A model generated the notes under the pieces. It was not told the origin of the DNA. It did no database searches and worked only from the letters and a program-made list of their open reading frames with translations. A program made the position numbers and the translations under genes. From Nocardia shimofusensis NBRC 100134 (GTDB lineage: Bacteria > Actinomycetota > Actinomycetes > Mycobacteriales > Mycobacteriaceae): a DNA stretch of 64,000 bases. Shown here one piece after another: positions 34,449 to 45,645 of the stretch (the first letter of the stretch is position 1; the number at the start of each line of letters is the position of its first letter). The stretch is from contig NZ_BDBT01000010.1 of assembly GCF_001613125.1 (NCBI RefSeq), positions 124,001 to 188,000 on the forward strand. Reading direction: 5' to 3'.

Positions 34449-34714
34449 CGACATACCAGCTGGAGACGACCCCCACAGTACGGCGGGCACTCACCGATCG
34501 ACTGCCGGAAACGGTGGCAGCAGCGGCGTTCGAATTCATGACCGGCCCTGTGCTGGAGAATCCGCACCGCGTCGGAAAACAGCTCATGCCACCTCTGGAT
34601 GATCGCTGGTCCGTGCGGCGGGGCACCTATCGGATCGTCTACCGCATTGATGACAAACGGACGGTCGTGACTGTGGTCGATGTGAGCCACCGCCGAGACG
34701 CGTACCGCACCTGA
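34445..34714 (+). CDS. Type II toxin, RelE/ParE superfamily
   Basis: 89 residues starting at GTG 34445, overlapping the antitoxin by 4 nt. The RelE fold is visible: LTDRLPETVAAAAFEFMTG, then KQLMPPLDDRWSVRRGTYR and IVYRIDDKRTVVTVVDVSHR. RelE toxins cleave ribosome-bound mRNA. The conserved Arg in WSVRRGTYRIVYRID and the C-terminal VSHRRDAYR fit. Together with the antitoxin this forms a complete, apparently intact module just upstream of panB. Confidence 0.87.
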   Translation: MTTYQLETTPTVRRALTDRLPETVAAAAFEFMTGPVLENPHRVGKQLMPPLDDRWSVRRGTYRIVYRIDDKRTVVTVVDVSHRRDAYRT

Positions 34715-34915
34715 CCAGTGCGACTGTCCGCGCGCCCGCTGCCGTCTACACCGCAAGCCGACAGGGAGACAACGCGGTGATGCACCACGGCGTGTGACCA
34801 ATCGCACCATTCGACGCCCCTGTGTAAGGCAGGAGGACGGGTGGCACACTGGAGGGCGTCAGTGAACCCGGGGACCCGACAGCGGCCTCGAGGAGACAAC
34901 ACGAAAGGGACGACG

Positions 34916-35767
34916 ATGTCCGTATCCGATTCGGAAACTCCTGCCTACGGCGCGGCGCAGCCGGCGCAGGCGCGTCGCAAGACACGGATTCCCCACCTTC
35001 AGCAGATGAAGACCGCCGGTGAGCGCTGGTCGATGCTCACCGCTTACGACTACTCCTCGGCGCGGTTGTTCGAGGAAGCGGGCATCCCGGTGCTGCTGGT
35101 GGGCGACTCCGCGGCCAATGTCGTCTACGGCTACGACACCACTGTGCCGGTCACGGCGGACGAGCTGATTCCGCTGGTCCGGGGCGTCGTGCGCGGTGCG
35201 CCGAACGCGCTGGTGGTGGCGGATCTGCCGTTCGGCTCCTACGAGGGTTCGGCGCGGCAGGCGCTCGAGACCGCGACTCGCTTCATGAAGGAGGGTGGCG
35301 CGCACGCGGTGAAGCTCGAGGGCGGCGAGCGGGTCGCCGAGCAGATCGCGCTGGTCACTTCGGCGGGCATCCCGGTGATGGCGCATATCGGGTTCACCCC
35401 GCAGAGCGTGAACACCCTGGGCGGATTCCGGGTGCAGGGCCGCGGCGACGGCGCCGAGCAGCTCATCGCGGACGCGATCGCGGTGCAGGAAGCGGGCGCG
35501 TTCTCGGTGGTCATGGAGATGGTGCCCGCGCAGCTGGCCGGGCAGGTCACCCGCAAGCTCACCATTCCGACGGTCGGCATCGGCGCCGGTCCGGACTGCG
35601 ACGCGCAGGTGCTGGTCTGGCAGGACATGGCCGGCTACACCAGCGGCAAGACGGCGAAGTTCGTGAAGCGCTTCGGCAATGTCGGCGACGAGTTGCGTTC
35701 GGCCGCAGCCGCCTTCGCCGACGAGGTGCGCGCGGGCACCTTCCCGGCTTCCGAGCACAGCTTCTGA
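34916..35767 (+). CDS. panB: 3-methyl-2-oxobutanoate hydroxymethyltransferase
   Basis: 283 residues. It makes ketopantoate from alpha-ketoisovalerate and methylene-tetrahydrofolate, the first step of pantothenate synthesis. Family sites are clear: the metal-binding [33 protein letters not shown], and the catalytic Glu in VVMEMVPA. The ATG at 34916 follows AAGGGA. A weak hairpin follows the stop. As in mycobacteria, it lies downstream of the glnA2/CaeA block. Confidence 0.97.
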   Translation: MSVSDSETPAYGAAQPAQARRKTRIPHLQQMKTAGERWSMLTAYDYSSARLFEEAGIPVLLVGDSAANVVYGYDTTVPVTADELIPLVRGVVRGAPNALVVADLPFGSYEGSARQALETATRFMKEGGAHAVKLEGGERVAEQIALVTSAGIPVMAHIGFTPQSVNTLGGFRVQGRGDGAEQLIADAIAVQEAGAFSVVMEMVPAQLAGQVTRKLTIPTVGIGAGPDCDAQVLVWQDMAGYTSGKTAKFVKRFGNVGDELRSAAAAFADEVRAGTFPASEHSF

Positions 35768-35775
35768 TCCACCGC

Positions 35776-35801
35776 GCCGGGCGGGCGCCGCGATGCCCGG
35801 C
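35776..35801 (+). terminator. Weak hairpin after panB
   Basis: A perfect 7-bp stem (GCCGGGC/GCCCGGC) has a 12-nt loop 8 bp past the panB stop. There is no T-run, so it is only a candidate. Confidence 0.35.
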
Positions 35802-35880
35802 CCGGCACCGGACGTGCACCACGTCCGCGGCGCAGTGGCAGACTCGGAATCGACATTCTCGACTCGAGCAGAGGTTTTCG

Positions 35881-36327
35881 ATGCCGCATCGCCGTTGGTT
35901 CTCCCGCCGCCCCCTCATGCTGGGCGCCGCCGCTTTCGCGGTCGCAGCCACGCTGAGCGCCTGCGGATCGTCCGGGGACCCGGACCACGCCGCCCACACC
36001 GAGTCGTCCTCCTCGACGACCGCCGCGCCCACCACGAAACCGACGACCTCGGTGAAGGCCGAGCCGACAGTCACCGATGCCGCCGCGCAGAGCCTGTGCG
36101 ACGCGATCCGCCCCGAGTTGTCGAATTTCCGGGTGCAGGGTCCGACACTGGGCCGCATCGGGATGAATCTGATCGTGCACCCGTGGGGCATGCAGAACGG
36201 CATCGACGTGCTCAACAACAAGAGCGTGGTCGACACCGTCACCATAAAGAGCTGCCCGGATGTGCGCCAGGAGGCGATCGACGCGCTGGAGGTCCCCGAC
36301 CTGGCGACAGTCGTTGTCGGACGGTGA
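35881..36327 (+). CDS. Secreted lipoprotein of unknown function
   Basis: 148 residues. A twin-Arg-like basic N-terminus and hydrophobic stretch end in the lipobox LSAC, so the mature protein is lipid-anchored outside. A Ser/Thr-rich linker (SSSSTTAAPTTKPTTS) precedes a compact ~80-residue domain with two cysteines (SLCDAI and KSCPD) likely in a disulfide. No family recognised. Confidence 0.75.
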   Translation: MPHRRWFSRRPLMLGAAAFAVAATLSACGSSGDPDHAAHTESSSSTTAAPTTKPTTSVKAEPTVTDAAAQSLCDAIRPELSNFRVQGPTLGRIGMNLIVHPWGMQNGIDVLNNKSVVDTVTIKSCPDVRQEAIDALEVPDLATVVVGR

Positions 36328-38309
<1,982 letters not shown>

Positions 38310-38405
38310 AGGCCCCGTTCCACGTCCCCGTGCAAGCCCCCGGGCCGAAACCGTTCGTGAGGCGCTCGCGTTTACAGCAGCTCCGTTCGACGCCACCGGC
38401 GGATG

Positions 38406-39839
38406 TCAGGCCGGGTGGGTGAAGCCGATCTTGCGCTCGACGGGATCGGCCGTGGTCAGCCGGACCCGCAGGTGCTTGCCTTCCGGCGGGTCCCCGGCAC
38501 ACGGGCCCAGCAGCGGCGGGTCGGCGACGAAGATCTCGGCGGGGCGCTTGCCCTCGGCTTCGCGCAGGACGACGGCCTCGAAGACCGCGCCGAGCCGCTC
38601 GGACAGCAGTGTCGCCTCGGTGAGGTCGATGCACGCGCGATCGACCTTGTTCGCGACGGAGCCGGAGCGCTTCATCGTGTCGGCGACTTCGGCCAGGCTC
38701 GCGCGCGCCCACGGCGGCACCGGGTCGCCCGCGCACAGCGCCAGGCAGATCTCGATGGTGAACCGGTCCGACAGGCGGCGCAGCGGCGCGGTGACGTGCG
38801 CGTAGGGCGCGCCGATGGCGCTGTGGTGCAGGTTCTCCTCGCCGTCGGCGCCGGTCAGCACGGTGTAGTCGGCGCCGCGCAGCAGGCCGGTGGCTTCCGA
38901 CATCAGGACGAGTCCGGCGGGGCTGTTGGCGTCCAGGCCTGCCAGCATCCGGCCGACGGCCAGATCCCGCGGCCAGTCGATGCCCATCGCCGCGGCGGTC
39001 CGGCGCATCGAGTCGACCGCGGAGTCCTGCGGCGGCGGCATGGTGCGCAACAGGCCCGTCCGCTCGCTCGCGGGTGCGTCGAGCATGAGGCGGGCCGCGC
39101 ACATGCCGGTGAGCAGGGAAACCTGTTCGTTCCAGTCGTCGGCGGCGGTACGCGGCTCCAGCGCCAGCCGCCAGTGGCCGTCGGGAGCGCCGTCGGCGAC
39201 GACGCTCTGAGAGGGCAGGCGCAGGCCGATCGCACCACGTTCCAGGCCGGCGGCGATGCGCAGCGCGCCGAACTCCGGCAGCGCCTCGATCGAGGGATGC
39301 AGCCTGCCCGCGTCCGCGTCGGCCTGCACACCGGCGTAGTCGAAGCGGGCGCGCGAGCGGACCAGCGCCCGGATCACCTCGTAGCGCACCGGTTCGGCGG
39401 CGGCGTCGAGTTCGATGGTCCACAGGGCGGCGGGACGGGTGCGGCCGGGCAGCAGGCTGGCGGAATCCTCGGACAGGATCGGCGGATGCAGCGGCACCGA
39501 ACCGTCCGGCAGGTAATAGGTCTGGCCGCGAGTTCCGGCCTCGTTCGCCAACGCGCCGTCGGGGACGATCACGGCGCCGAGGTCGGCGATGGCGTAGTGG
39601 AGCAGGAAGCCCGTTTCACTGCGTCGCAGGCAGAGGGCTTGATCGAGATCGAGCGAACCGGGCGGGTCGATGGTGACCAATTCGAGGTCGGTGCGATCCA
39701 CCCGGGAGCCCGCGAACGCGTCCACCGCGTCGCGGGCTTCGGCGACGGCCTCGGCGGGATACGCCGAGGCCATCGCGAATTCGGATCGGATGGCGCCGAA
39801 GTCGACCGGCGCCGAGATGATCCGCTGGCGTAATTCCAC
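38406..39839 (-). CDS. RNB-domain exoribonuclease (RNase II/R family)
   Basis: 477 residues, shorter than RNase R because the cold-shock and S1 parts seem absent or reduced. The catalytic acidic motif is TIDPPGSLDLDQAL, with D58, D64 and D66; Gln67 stands where RNase II usually has a fourth Asp, a form common in actinobacterial members. Later motifs include the APYAHVTAPLRRLSDRFTIE region. It degrades RNA from the 3' end. It lies convergent to the pip/CHAD pair. Confidence 0.88.
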   Translation of the reverse strand: MELRQRIISAPVDFGAIRSEFAMASAYPAEAVAEARDAVDAFAGSRVDRTDLELVTIDPPGSLDLDQALCLRRSETGFLLHYAIADLGAVIVPDGALANEAGTRGQTYYLPDGSVPLHPPILSEDSASLLPGRTRPAALWTIELDAAAEPVRYEVIRALVRSRARFDYAGVQADADAGRLHPSIEALPEFGALRIAAGLERGAIGLRLPSQSVVADGAPDGHWRLALEPRTAADDWNEQVSLLTGMCAARLMLDAPASERTGLLRTMPPPQDSAVDSMRRTAAAMGIDWPRDLAVGRMLAGLDANSPAGLVLMSEATGLLRGADYTVLTGADGEENLHHSAIGAPYAHVTAPLRRLSDRFTIEICLALCAGDPVPPWARASLAEVADTMKRSGSVANKVDRACIDLTEATLLSERLGAVFEAVVLREAEGKRPAEIFVADPPLLGPCAGDPPEGKHLRVRLTTADPVERKIGFTHPA

Positions 39840-39863
39840 AACCGGAGATTACTGGAGCGGAGA

Positions 39864-40196
39864 TTACTGCAGTGCCAGCATGGTGCCGTTGAGCTCGTTG
39901 AGCGGACCGAAGACGGTGAAGGTCACCCGGCCGTTCGGATACTGCGCGGACAGTTGGGCGGCGGCGTCGAGCGCCTCGCCGAACGACGGCGCCGACTGAT
40001 GGGGAAGGCCGGCGACAACCCGGCCGAAACCGGTGTCGGCGACCCACCTGGTGTCGCTGGGGCTGAGGTCGACCTGCACACCGCCCGGCAGCGGAGTGAG
40101 GGCCACCGCGCTCGCGGAGCCCGCACCGAGCACGGCGAGAACTGAAGCGGCTCCGGCGACGAGTGCACCGGCGACCAAGGAACGAACTACCCGCAT
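39864..40196 (-). CDS. Small secreted protein of unknown function
   Basis: 110 residues from ATG 40196. A Sec signal (VRSLVAGALVAGAASVLAVL, cleavage near ASA-VAL) precedes a short mature domain with no cysteines. ATG 40220 is an in-frame alternative; neither has a clear ribosome site. The protein is of a kind common in Nocardia and Rhodococcus but has no function I can name. Its end lies 24 bp from the RNB gene start. Confidence 0.65.
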   Translation of the reverse strand: MRVVRSLVAGALVAGAASVLAVLGAGSASAVALTPLPGGVQVDLSPSDTRWVADTGFGRVVAGLPHQSAPSFGEALDAAAQLSAQYPNGRVTFTVFGPLNELNGTMLALQ

Positions 40197-40448
40197 ATGT
40201 GTTGAGACCTGCTTCCGCATAGATGTCCGAATGGCCCGGAGCTGCCCCGCGCCGGGCACGTGCCAACGGCGACCACTCTATGACGTCGATCACCATTCGT
40301 GCCAGTCCGGAACGAATTCCTCGAGTGGTTTCCCAGGGACCTCGGCGGGGACGTTTCGGACTGCTAATGTTCGATTCCGGTGCGGGCCGAAAACTTTCGC
40401 CCCGTTTCCGTCAGCTCCCCAACGTCGAACAATTGGAGTACCGCACTG

Positions 40449-40541
40449 ATGTCATCGATCATCTTCGATTACCTGATGCCTCTGGTCGGCCCGGACCAGG
40501 CCGCATACTGGGCGCAGGTTCTCCTGGTCGAACCGTCCTGA
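40449..40541 (+). CDS. Possible 30-residue small protein
   Basis: The ATG-to-TGA frame (MSSIIFDYLMPLVGPDQAAY, then WAQVLLVEPS) is preceded by GGAG 9–12 nt upstream and followed after 27 bp by a strong hairpin, so it looks like a real short transcription unit. Codon use is GC-ending but not strongly biased. The peptide is amphipathic to hydrophobic. No homologue recognised; the evidence is context only. Confidence 0.3.
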   Translation: MSSIIFDYLMPLVGPDQAAYWAQVLLVEPS

Positions 40542-40568
40542 CCTCCTGATCACAGGTCATCGACGCGT

Positions 40569-40596
40569 CGCCTTCCGTTCACTTCGACGGAAGGCG
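40569..40596 (+). terminator. Hairpin terminator
   Basis: A perfect 10-bp stem (CGCCTTCCGT with ACGGAAGGCG) has an 8-nt loop and is followed by GCTTCGTTCC. It lies just before the DUF732-like gene and could end the small-protein transcript. Confidence 0.6.
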
Positions 40597-40628
40597 GCTT
40601 CGTTCCGGCGGCGCTACGATCCCGCGTC

Positions 40629-40988
40629 GTGACCAGATTCTCCGCCGCTCTCATGACCGGTTCCGCAGTTGTCGCCCTGTTGCTCACCGGTTGCGGCACC
40701 GACGATTCCCCACAGAGCGCCGCCACCACCACTACCACCGCCCCGACCGGCGCCGTCGACAATGCCAAGGCAGGCATGTTCGTCGTCAGTTATCGAAACG
40801 CTTTCCCCGACCTGACCCAGGGCCGCGAGGACCGCGAGATCGCCGAATTGTTCAGCGCTATCTGCGGGGGCATCGCGGCGGGCGAATCGCAGGACGCCGT
40901 CGTCGCCGACATCGTGACGCGCACCGATTCCGCCGCGACCACCGACCAGGCGCTGGCGATCTACGCGACCGCCCGATACATGTGCTGA
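40629..40988 (+). CDS. DUF732-like lipoprotein
   Basis: 119 residues from GTG 40629. The lipobox LLTGC marks lipidation, then a Thr-rich linker leads to a helical domain resembling DUF732 (FVVSYRNAFPDLTQGREDREI, then LFSAICGGIAAG), with a cysteine pair (SAIC and YMC at the C-terminus). DUF732 proteins are abundant, secreted and uncharacterised in mycobacteria and Nocardia. The RNase P RNA gene lies just downstream on the other strand. Confidence 0.8.
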   Translation: MTRFSAALMTGSAVVALLLTGCGTDDSPQSAATTTTTAPTGAVDNAKAGMFVVSYRNAFPDLTQGREDREIAELFSAICGGIAAGESQDAVVADIVTRTDSAATTDQALAIYATARYMC

Positions 40989-41010
40989 ATCGCGGCGGGC
41001 GTGCCCGGGG

Positions 41011-41435
<425 letters not shown>

Positions 41436-41502
41436 GAACAGGGTACCTGCCCGGCCCGCCCCGGCAGGTCGGCGGGCGGGCACGCCAGTACGGTTAAGCG
41501 TC

Positions 41503-42390
41503 ATGGAACGTCTCGAGGTCAGTTTTCCCTCAGGTGGCCGTCAGTGCGCCGCCTGGCTGTATCCTCCCGCAGGCGTCCCCAAGCCCCGTCCACTCGTGGT
41601 GATGGGGCACGGCCTGGGGGGCACGCGGGACATGGGTCTGGACAGATACGCTCGCCGGTTCGCCGCGGCGGGAATGGCCGTATTGGTCTTCGACTACCGA
41701 CATTTCGGCGCCAGCGAGGGGGAGCCGAGACAGCTGCTCGACATCGCCCGCCAGCGCGACGACTGGCGCGCCGCCATCGCCTACGCCCGCACCCTGCGCG
41801 GCATCGACAAAACCAGGATCGCCCTGTGGGGCACCTCTTTGGGCGGCGGTCACGTGCTCGCCGTCGCCCCGGAGGACGACTACATCGCCGCTGTGGTCGC
41901 TCAGGTACCGTTCACCAGCGGCTGGGCCTCGACGAAGGCGAAGGGCTTGATCAGCCTGACCAAGGTCACCGCCATCGCCGTCGCCGATCTGCTGTTCGGT
42001 TCGCTGCGACGCAAGCCGGTGCGCGTGCGACTGGCCGGGCGCAGGGGCTCGGCGGCGCTGATGAGCGCCCCCGACGTGCTGGAGGGCTTCGGCAGGCTGG
42101 CCGAGGAGAGCGCGACCTACGAGCCGAAAGTCGCCGCGCGCGTGGCATTCTCGCTGTTGTTCGACGCGCCGGGCAAGCATGCGAAGGCGATCAAGACACC
42201 GGTGTTCTACGCGATCGCCGACAACGACACGATCACCCCGATCGGTCCCACGCTCGAGGCCGCCGAACGCACCAAGCATCCGGTCGTGAAGCGTTATCCG
42301 GTCGGGCATTTCGATGTGTATTTCGACGAGGTCTTCGAACAGATCGTCTACGACCAGACCGAATTCCTGGTCTCGGTGCTGCGTCCCTGA
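41503..42390 (+). CDS. Alpha/beta hydrolase (dienelactone-hydrolase-like/esterase)
   Basis: 295 residues from ATG 41503. The motif order fits: HGLGGTRDMGLDRYARRFAA (oxyanion/lid region), WGTSLGGGH with the Ser nucleophile, IADNDTITP with the Asp, and PVGHFDVYF with the His. No signal peptide is seen. The substrate is unknown. It reads away from rnpB and converges on the S1 protease gene across a very strong bidirectional hairpin. Confidence 0.85.
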   Translation: MERLEVSFPSGGRQCAAWLYPPAGVPKPRPLVVMGHGLGGTRDMGLDRYARRFAAAGMAVLVFDYRHFGASEGEPRQLLDIARQRDDWRAAIAYARTLRGIDKTRIALWGTSLGGGHVLAVAPEDDYIAAVVAQVPFTSGWASTKAKGLISLTKVTAIAVADLLFGSLRRKPVRVRLAGRRGSAALMSAPDVLEGFGRLAEESATYEPKVAARVAFSLLFDAPGKHAKAIKTPVFYAIADNDTITPIGPTLEAAERTKHPVVKRYPVGHFDVYFDEVFEQIVYDQTEFLVSVLRP

Positions 42391-42407
42391 ACCCGTGTAC
42401 CCGAACA

Positions 42408-42450
42408 GAATTCACCGCCGTGCCCGCACGCCGGGCACGGCGGTGAATTC
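42408..42450. terminator. Perfect 19-bp bidirectional hairpin
   Basis: A 19-bp perfect stem (42408–42426 with 42432–42450) starts and ends with GAATTC and has a 5-nt loop. It lies between convergent genes (hydrolase plus strand, protease minus strand), so it can serve both as terminator. No T-run. Confidence 0.8.
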
Positions 42451-42463
42451 GCCGGGAAAGGCG

Positions 42464-43168
42464 TTAGACGGTGTGGAAGCCCGCGCCTACGCCACCGATG
42501 GCGTCGACGGCGGCGAGGATGACCTCGATGGGGGCGAAATAGGCGGGCGAGTGGATCGGGTTGGCGGCGTCGGCGCACGGCAGGTCGAACGGAATGCCCG
42601 CCATGCCGGTCAGCCTGCCCTGGTTCATGCCGACCAGGCGATCGCCGACGGTCACCGGGCCACCGGAATCACCCGGCTTGGAGCACGCCTGATTGAGCGT
42701 GAGGGTCTCGTCCAGACTTCCCCACACCACGCCGCAGCCCCCGCCGCTGGTGCGGCCGTTGAAGCAGACCGTCGTGCCCGGGTTCGGCGTCTCGCCGAGG
42801 CCGTTGATGGTCGTCTGGCCGACCGTGCGGACCGGGGTCACCTTGGCCGGGTCCAGCTGCAGCACAGCGAAATCCAAGCCCTTGCCGTTGTCGGAATAGG
42901 CGACCGTGCCGATCACGCCCGCCTGCAGCGCCGCTTCCGCCGCCAGCCGCGAGCCGGTCGGCGCGCAATGGCCCGCCGTCAGACCGACCAGCCGTCCGGC
43001 GTTGTCGTGACCGATGGCGGTCAGCGAGCACGCCGAGTTGTTGTCGAAGACCAGTCCCGAACCACCCCCGAGCACCGCGCCCTCCGGCGCCGCCTGCGCC
43101 GTCCCCGTGACGGCTGAGCCCACACCTGCGACGACGGCCGCCGCTGCCGCCATCCACCTGAGCGTCAA
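42464..43168 (-). CDS. Secreted S1 (chymotrypsin-fold) serine protease
   Basis: 234 residues. A Sec signal ends near TAQA-APEG. The catalytic triad is H67 (LTAGHC), D99 (GLDFAVLQL) and S168 (GDSGGP). Cys47–Cys68 and further cysteines (Cys135/145, Cys162/198) suggest three disulfides. It is a small trypsin-like protease without a membrane tail, released to the medium. Two identical 12-bp direct repeats lie upstream, in the promoter region. Confidence 0.9.
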   Translation of the reverse strand: MTLRWMAAAAAVVAGVGSAVTGTAQAAPEGAVLGGGSGLVFDNNSACSLTAIGHDNAGRLVGLTAGHCAPTGSRLAAEAALQAGVIGTVAYSDNGKGLDFAVLQLDPAKVTPVRTVGQTTINGLGETPNPGTTVCFNGRTSGGGCGVVWGSLDETLTLNQACSKPGDSGGPVTVGDRLVGMNQGRLTGMAGIPFDLPCADAANPIHSPAYFAPIEVILAAVDAIGGVGAGFHTV

Positions 43169-43213
43169 AACAGTACTTCCTCTCGAATTCCGAAGAACGA
43201 AGGGCGCATTCGC

Positions 43214-43260
43214 GCCGGGTTCACCACCGCGCGAACCGCCCGCCCACAGCCGGGTTCACC
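43214..43260. repeat. Two 12-bp direct repeats upstream of the secreted protease
   Basis: GCCGGGTTCACC occurs at 43214–43225 and 43249–43260, spaced 35 bp. Both lie within 100 bp upstream of the protease start and could be tandem regulator sites. Confidence 0.55.
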
Positions 43261-43323
43261 TTTTCACGAGACAGGCGTACCCGGTAGTGGAATCGCGCGA
43301 ACATTTCCGTGCTCGCGCGCGGC

Positions 43324-44574
43324 TCAGCTCAGATGCGAGGTGTCGTTGACCAGTCGTACCGACGCCCCACCGTCGGGATAGAACTCCGCGATCGACAGCG
43401 ACGCCAGATCCAGGTGCAACCGGTACAGCAGCGAGGGGCCCACTCCGAGCGCGAGCTGCAGCAACGTCTTGATCGGCGTCACGTGGCTGACGACCACCAG
43501 ATTGCGTCCCGGATACAGCGCGATCAGATCGCGTCGCGCCGCCTCGACCCTGGCCCGCACCGCGTCGAAGCTCTCCCCGCCCGGCGGCGGCAGCGACGGA
43601 TCGCCCATCCAGGCCGCGTGCAGTTCCGGATCACGTTCGGCCGCCTCGGCGAAGGTGAGCCCTTCCCATTCGCCGAAATCGGTCTCGATCAGACCGTGAT
43701 CGGTCTGCATCGGCACGCCCAGCGCCTTCGCGGCGGCCTCGGCGGTCTGGGTGGCGCGGGTCAGCGGGGAGGTGATCACCGCTTCCACACCGCCCTTGGC
43801 GGCGAGCATCTTCGCGGCGCGCGCAGCCTGTTCCCGGCCCAGCTCGGTCAGCGCCGGGTTGCCTCGGCCGGAGTAGCGCCGCTGGACCGACAGCTCGGTC
43901 TGACCGTGGCGCAACAGCAGCAGCCGGGTCGGGCGGCCGACCGCACCGGTCCAACCGGGACCGGGAGCCGCATGGGTCTCCGAGCGCGGAGTCGTCGTGG
44001 CGCCACCGGATCGCGGCGTGAGCTTCTCCGTCCCGTTGTCCGAGCGGTCGGGAGTGGACCGGGTTTCGCCGCGACCGGCGCCGAGATCGGTCGCGGCGTG
44101 GCCCTCGGCGCGGGCCGCTCGCACTTCCTCGACGAGAAGCGCATCGTCCATCGCCTCGTTGGCCAGCTTGTCGGCGTGCTTGTTGCGCTCGCGCGGAATC
44201 CAGGTGAAGGTGACCCGGTCGAAGCCGGCGACCAGCCTGCGCGCGCGCTCGGCCAGCGGAATCATCGCCGCGTGCTTGACCTTCCAGCGCCCCGACATCT
44301 GTTCGACCACCAGCTTGGAGTCCATCCGCACGTCCACCGTGCGGGCCCCCAGCTCGGCCGCCGCCTCCAGGCCGGCGATCAGGCCCCGGTACTCCGCGAC
44401 ATTGTTGGTCGCGATGCCGAGACCGGCGGACCGTTCCGCGAGTACCGTCCGATCGGTGTCGAACACGACCGCGCCGTAACCGGCCGGTCCGGGATTGCCC
44501 CGCGACCCGCCGTCGGCTTCGACGATCACCTTCGAGTACGCCACCTTCTTGTCGGCCACCTTCTCGTCGGACAT
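43324..44574 (-). CDS. Bifunctional RNase HI / histidine-phosphatase (CobC-like) protein
   Basis: 416 residues. The N-terminal ~150 form RNase HI: VEADGGSRGNPGPAGYG with the first Asp, NNVAEYRGL with the Glu, RMDSKLV with the next Asp. A Gly/Thr/Arg linker leads to the C-terminal histidine phosphatase, with the phospho-His motif LLLLRHGQTE (about residue 220) and matching ALTELG. The arrangement equals Rv2228c, which removes RNA from hybrids and has an acid-phosphatase domain linked to cobalamin synthesis. It is 12 bp from the zinc-ribbon gene. Confidence 0.95.
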   Translation of the reverse strand: MSDEKVADKKVAYSKVIVEADGGSRGNPGPAGYGAVVFDTDRTVLAERSAGLGIATNNVAEYRGLIAGLEAAAELGARTVDVRMDSKLVVEQMSGRWKVKHAAMIPLAERARRLVAGFDRVTFTWIPRERNKHADKLANEAMDDALLVEEVRAARAEGHAATDLGAGRGETRSTPDRSDNGTEKLTPRSGGATTTPRSETHAAPGPGWTGAVGRPTRLLLLRHGQTELSVQRRYSGRGNPALTELGREQAARAAKMLAAKGGVEAVITSPLTRATQTAEAAAKALGVPMQTDHGLIETDFGEWEGLTFAEAAERDPELHAAWMGDPSLPPPGGESFDAVRARVEAARRDLIALYPGRNLVVVSHVTPIKTLLQLALGVGPSLLYRLHLDLASLSIAEFYPDGGASVRLVNDTSHLS

Positions 44575-44586
44575 GACCTCATGGCC

Positions 44587-45324
44587 TCACAGACCGGATT
44601 CCTTGGTGCGCACCAGGACAGCGCCGCATTCCGGGCAGCGCACCACGGCGTCGGGCGCGGCCTTGGCGATCCGGGCGATCTCCCCGCGATCCAGCTCGAT
44701 CCGGCAGGCCCCGCACCGGCGCGCCTGCAGCAGCGCCGCACCCACACCCTGCTGGGCGCGCTGACGGTCGTAGATCGCGAGCAGTTCGGCGGGGAAGGCG
44801 CCCAGCAGCGCGGCGCGATCGTTCTCGCAGCGGGTCTGCGCCACGTCCAGGTCGGCCACCGCCTCGTCACGCATCCGCCGCGCCCGCGCGAGCTCGTCCT
44901 CGGTATTGCTCAGCTGCGCGCCCGCGTGATCGTGGTCCGAGGAGGAAGCCTCCCGCCGCTCCATCACCTCGAGCAACTCGTCCTCGAGCACGCCACGGCG
45001 GCGCTCGAGGCTGCCGAGCTCGTGCTGGATCTCCGACAACTGCTTGGCCGCCACCGCCCCCGAGGACAGCATCCCCCGGTCGCGCTCCTCGCGCTTGCGG
45101 ACCGCCTCGATCTCGCCTTCGAGCTTCTCGAGGTCGCGGTCCAGATCATCGATGACGATCTCCACCTTCACCGCGGCATCCTTGTGCTCGCTGCGCAGCG
45201 CCTCCAGCCGCTCCACCTCCTGCTGCTCGGGCAGCACGGTGCGCCGATGCGCGATCCGCGTCAGCTCGGCATCGACAGCCGCGAGCTGGAGCAGCTTGGC
45301 CTGGATCGGTGGTTCGACATTCAA
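44587..45324 (-). CDS. Coiled-coil zinc-ribbon protein (C4-type, Rv2229c-like)
   Basis: 245 residues from TTG 45324, chosen because AGGAG lies about 10 nt upstream; GTG 45345 is a possible longer start without a ribosome site. Residues ~10–180 form long coiled coils, and the C-terminus carries a zinc ribbon with two CxxC pairs (RCGACRIEL and VRCPECGAVL). The family is conserved next to RNase H and Nif3 genes; its function is unknown, though zinc ribbons often bind nucleic acid. It is probably co-transcribed with the RNase H gene. Confidence 0.9.
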   Translation of the reverse strand: MNVEPPIQAKLLQLAAVDAELTRIAHRRTVLPEQQEVERLEALRSEHKDAAVKVEIVIDDLDRDLEKLEGEIEAVRKREERDRGMLSSGAVAAKQLSEIQHELGSLERRRGVLEDELLEVMERREASSSDHDHAGAQLSNTEDELARARRMRDEAVADLDVAQTRCENDRAALLGAFPAELLAIYDRQRAQQGVGAALLQARRCGACRIELDRGEIARIAKAAPDAVVRCPECGAVLVRTKESGL

Positions 45325-45645
45325 CGCGGACAGACTCCTGCACACTGTGGACGAATGGGCGCCCGCCGAGGCCCGGCGGGCAAGGGTCGAGCGTACCCCT
45401 GCTCCGGCCCACGGCCCGCCGAACCCAGCACAGACCCCACGAAATCACGGGAACCGAACCCCGGGCGGGTGCGTCATATAGTTACGTCGACTGTCTTCCG
45501 ACGCCGCCAGGAGAACCATGCGAACCGCCGTCGCCCCACGTGCCGCCTCACCGTTGCGGCAATCGGGAACCTCGAGCGGGAACCTCGAGCGGACCGATCG
45601 GGCCGCGGCGCATCGGATGAATGCACGAACCGAGGGGGTCAACTG
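45325..45645. other. Divergent 321-bp intergenic region
   Basis: It lies between the leftward zinc-ribbon gene and the rightward PPE-like gene. It contains a 13-bp tandem repeat (45564–45589) and a TATAGT that could be a -10 (45477–45482). No gene seen. Confidence 0.5.
45564..45589. repeat. 13-bp tandem repeat with CTCGAG core
   Basis: CGGGAACCTCGAG is repeated twice without a gap, 57 bp upstream of the PPE-like gene. Each copy contains the palindrome CTCGAG, so it could bind a regulator twice, or be chance slippage. Confidence 0.5.
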
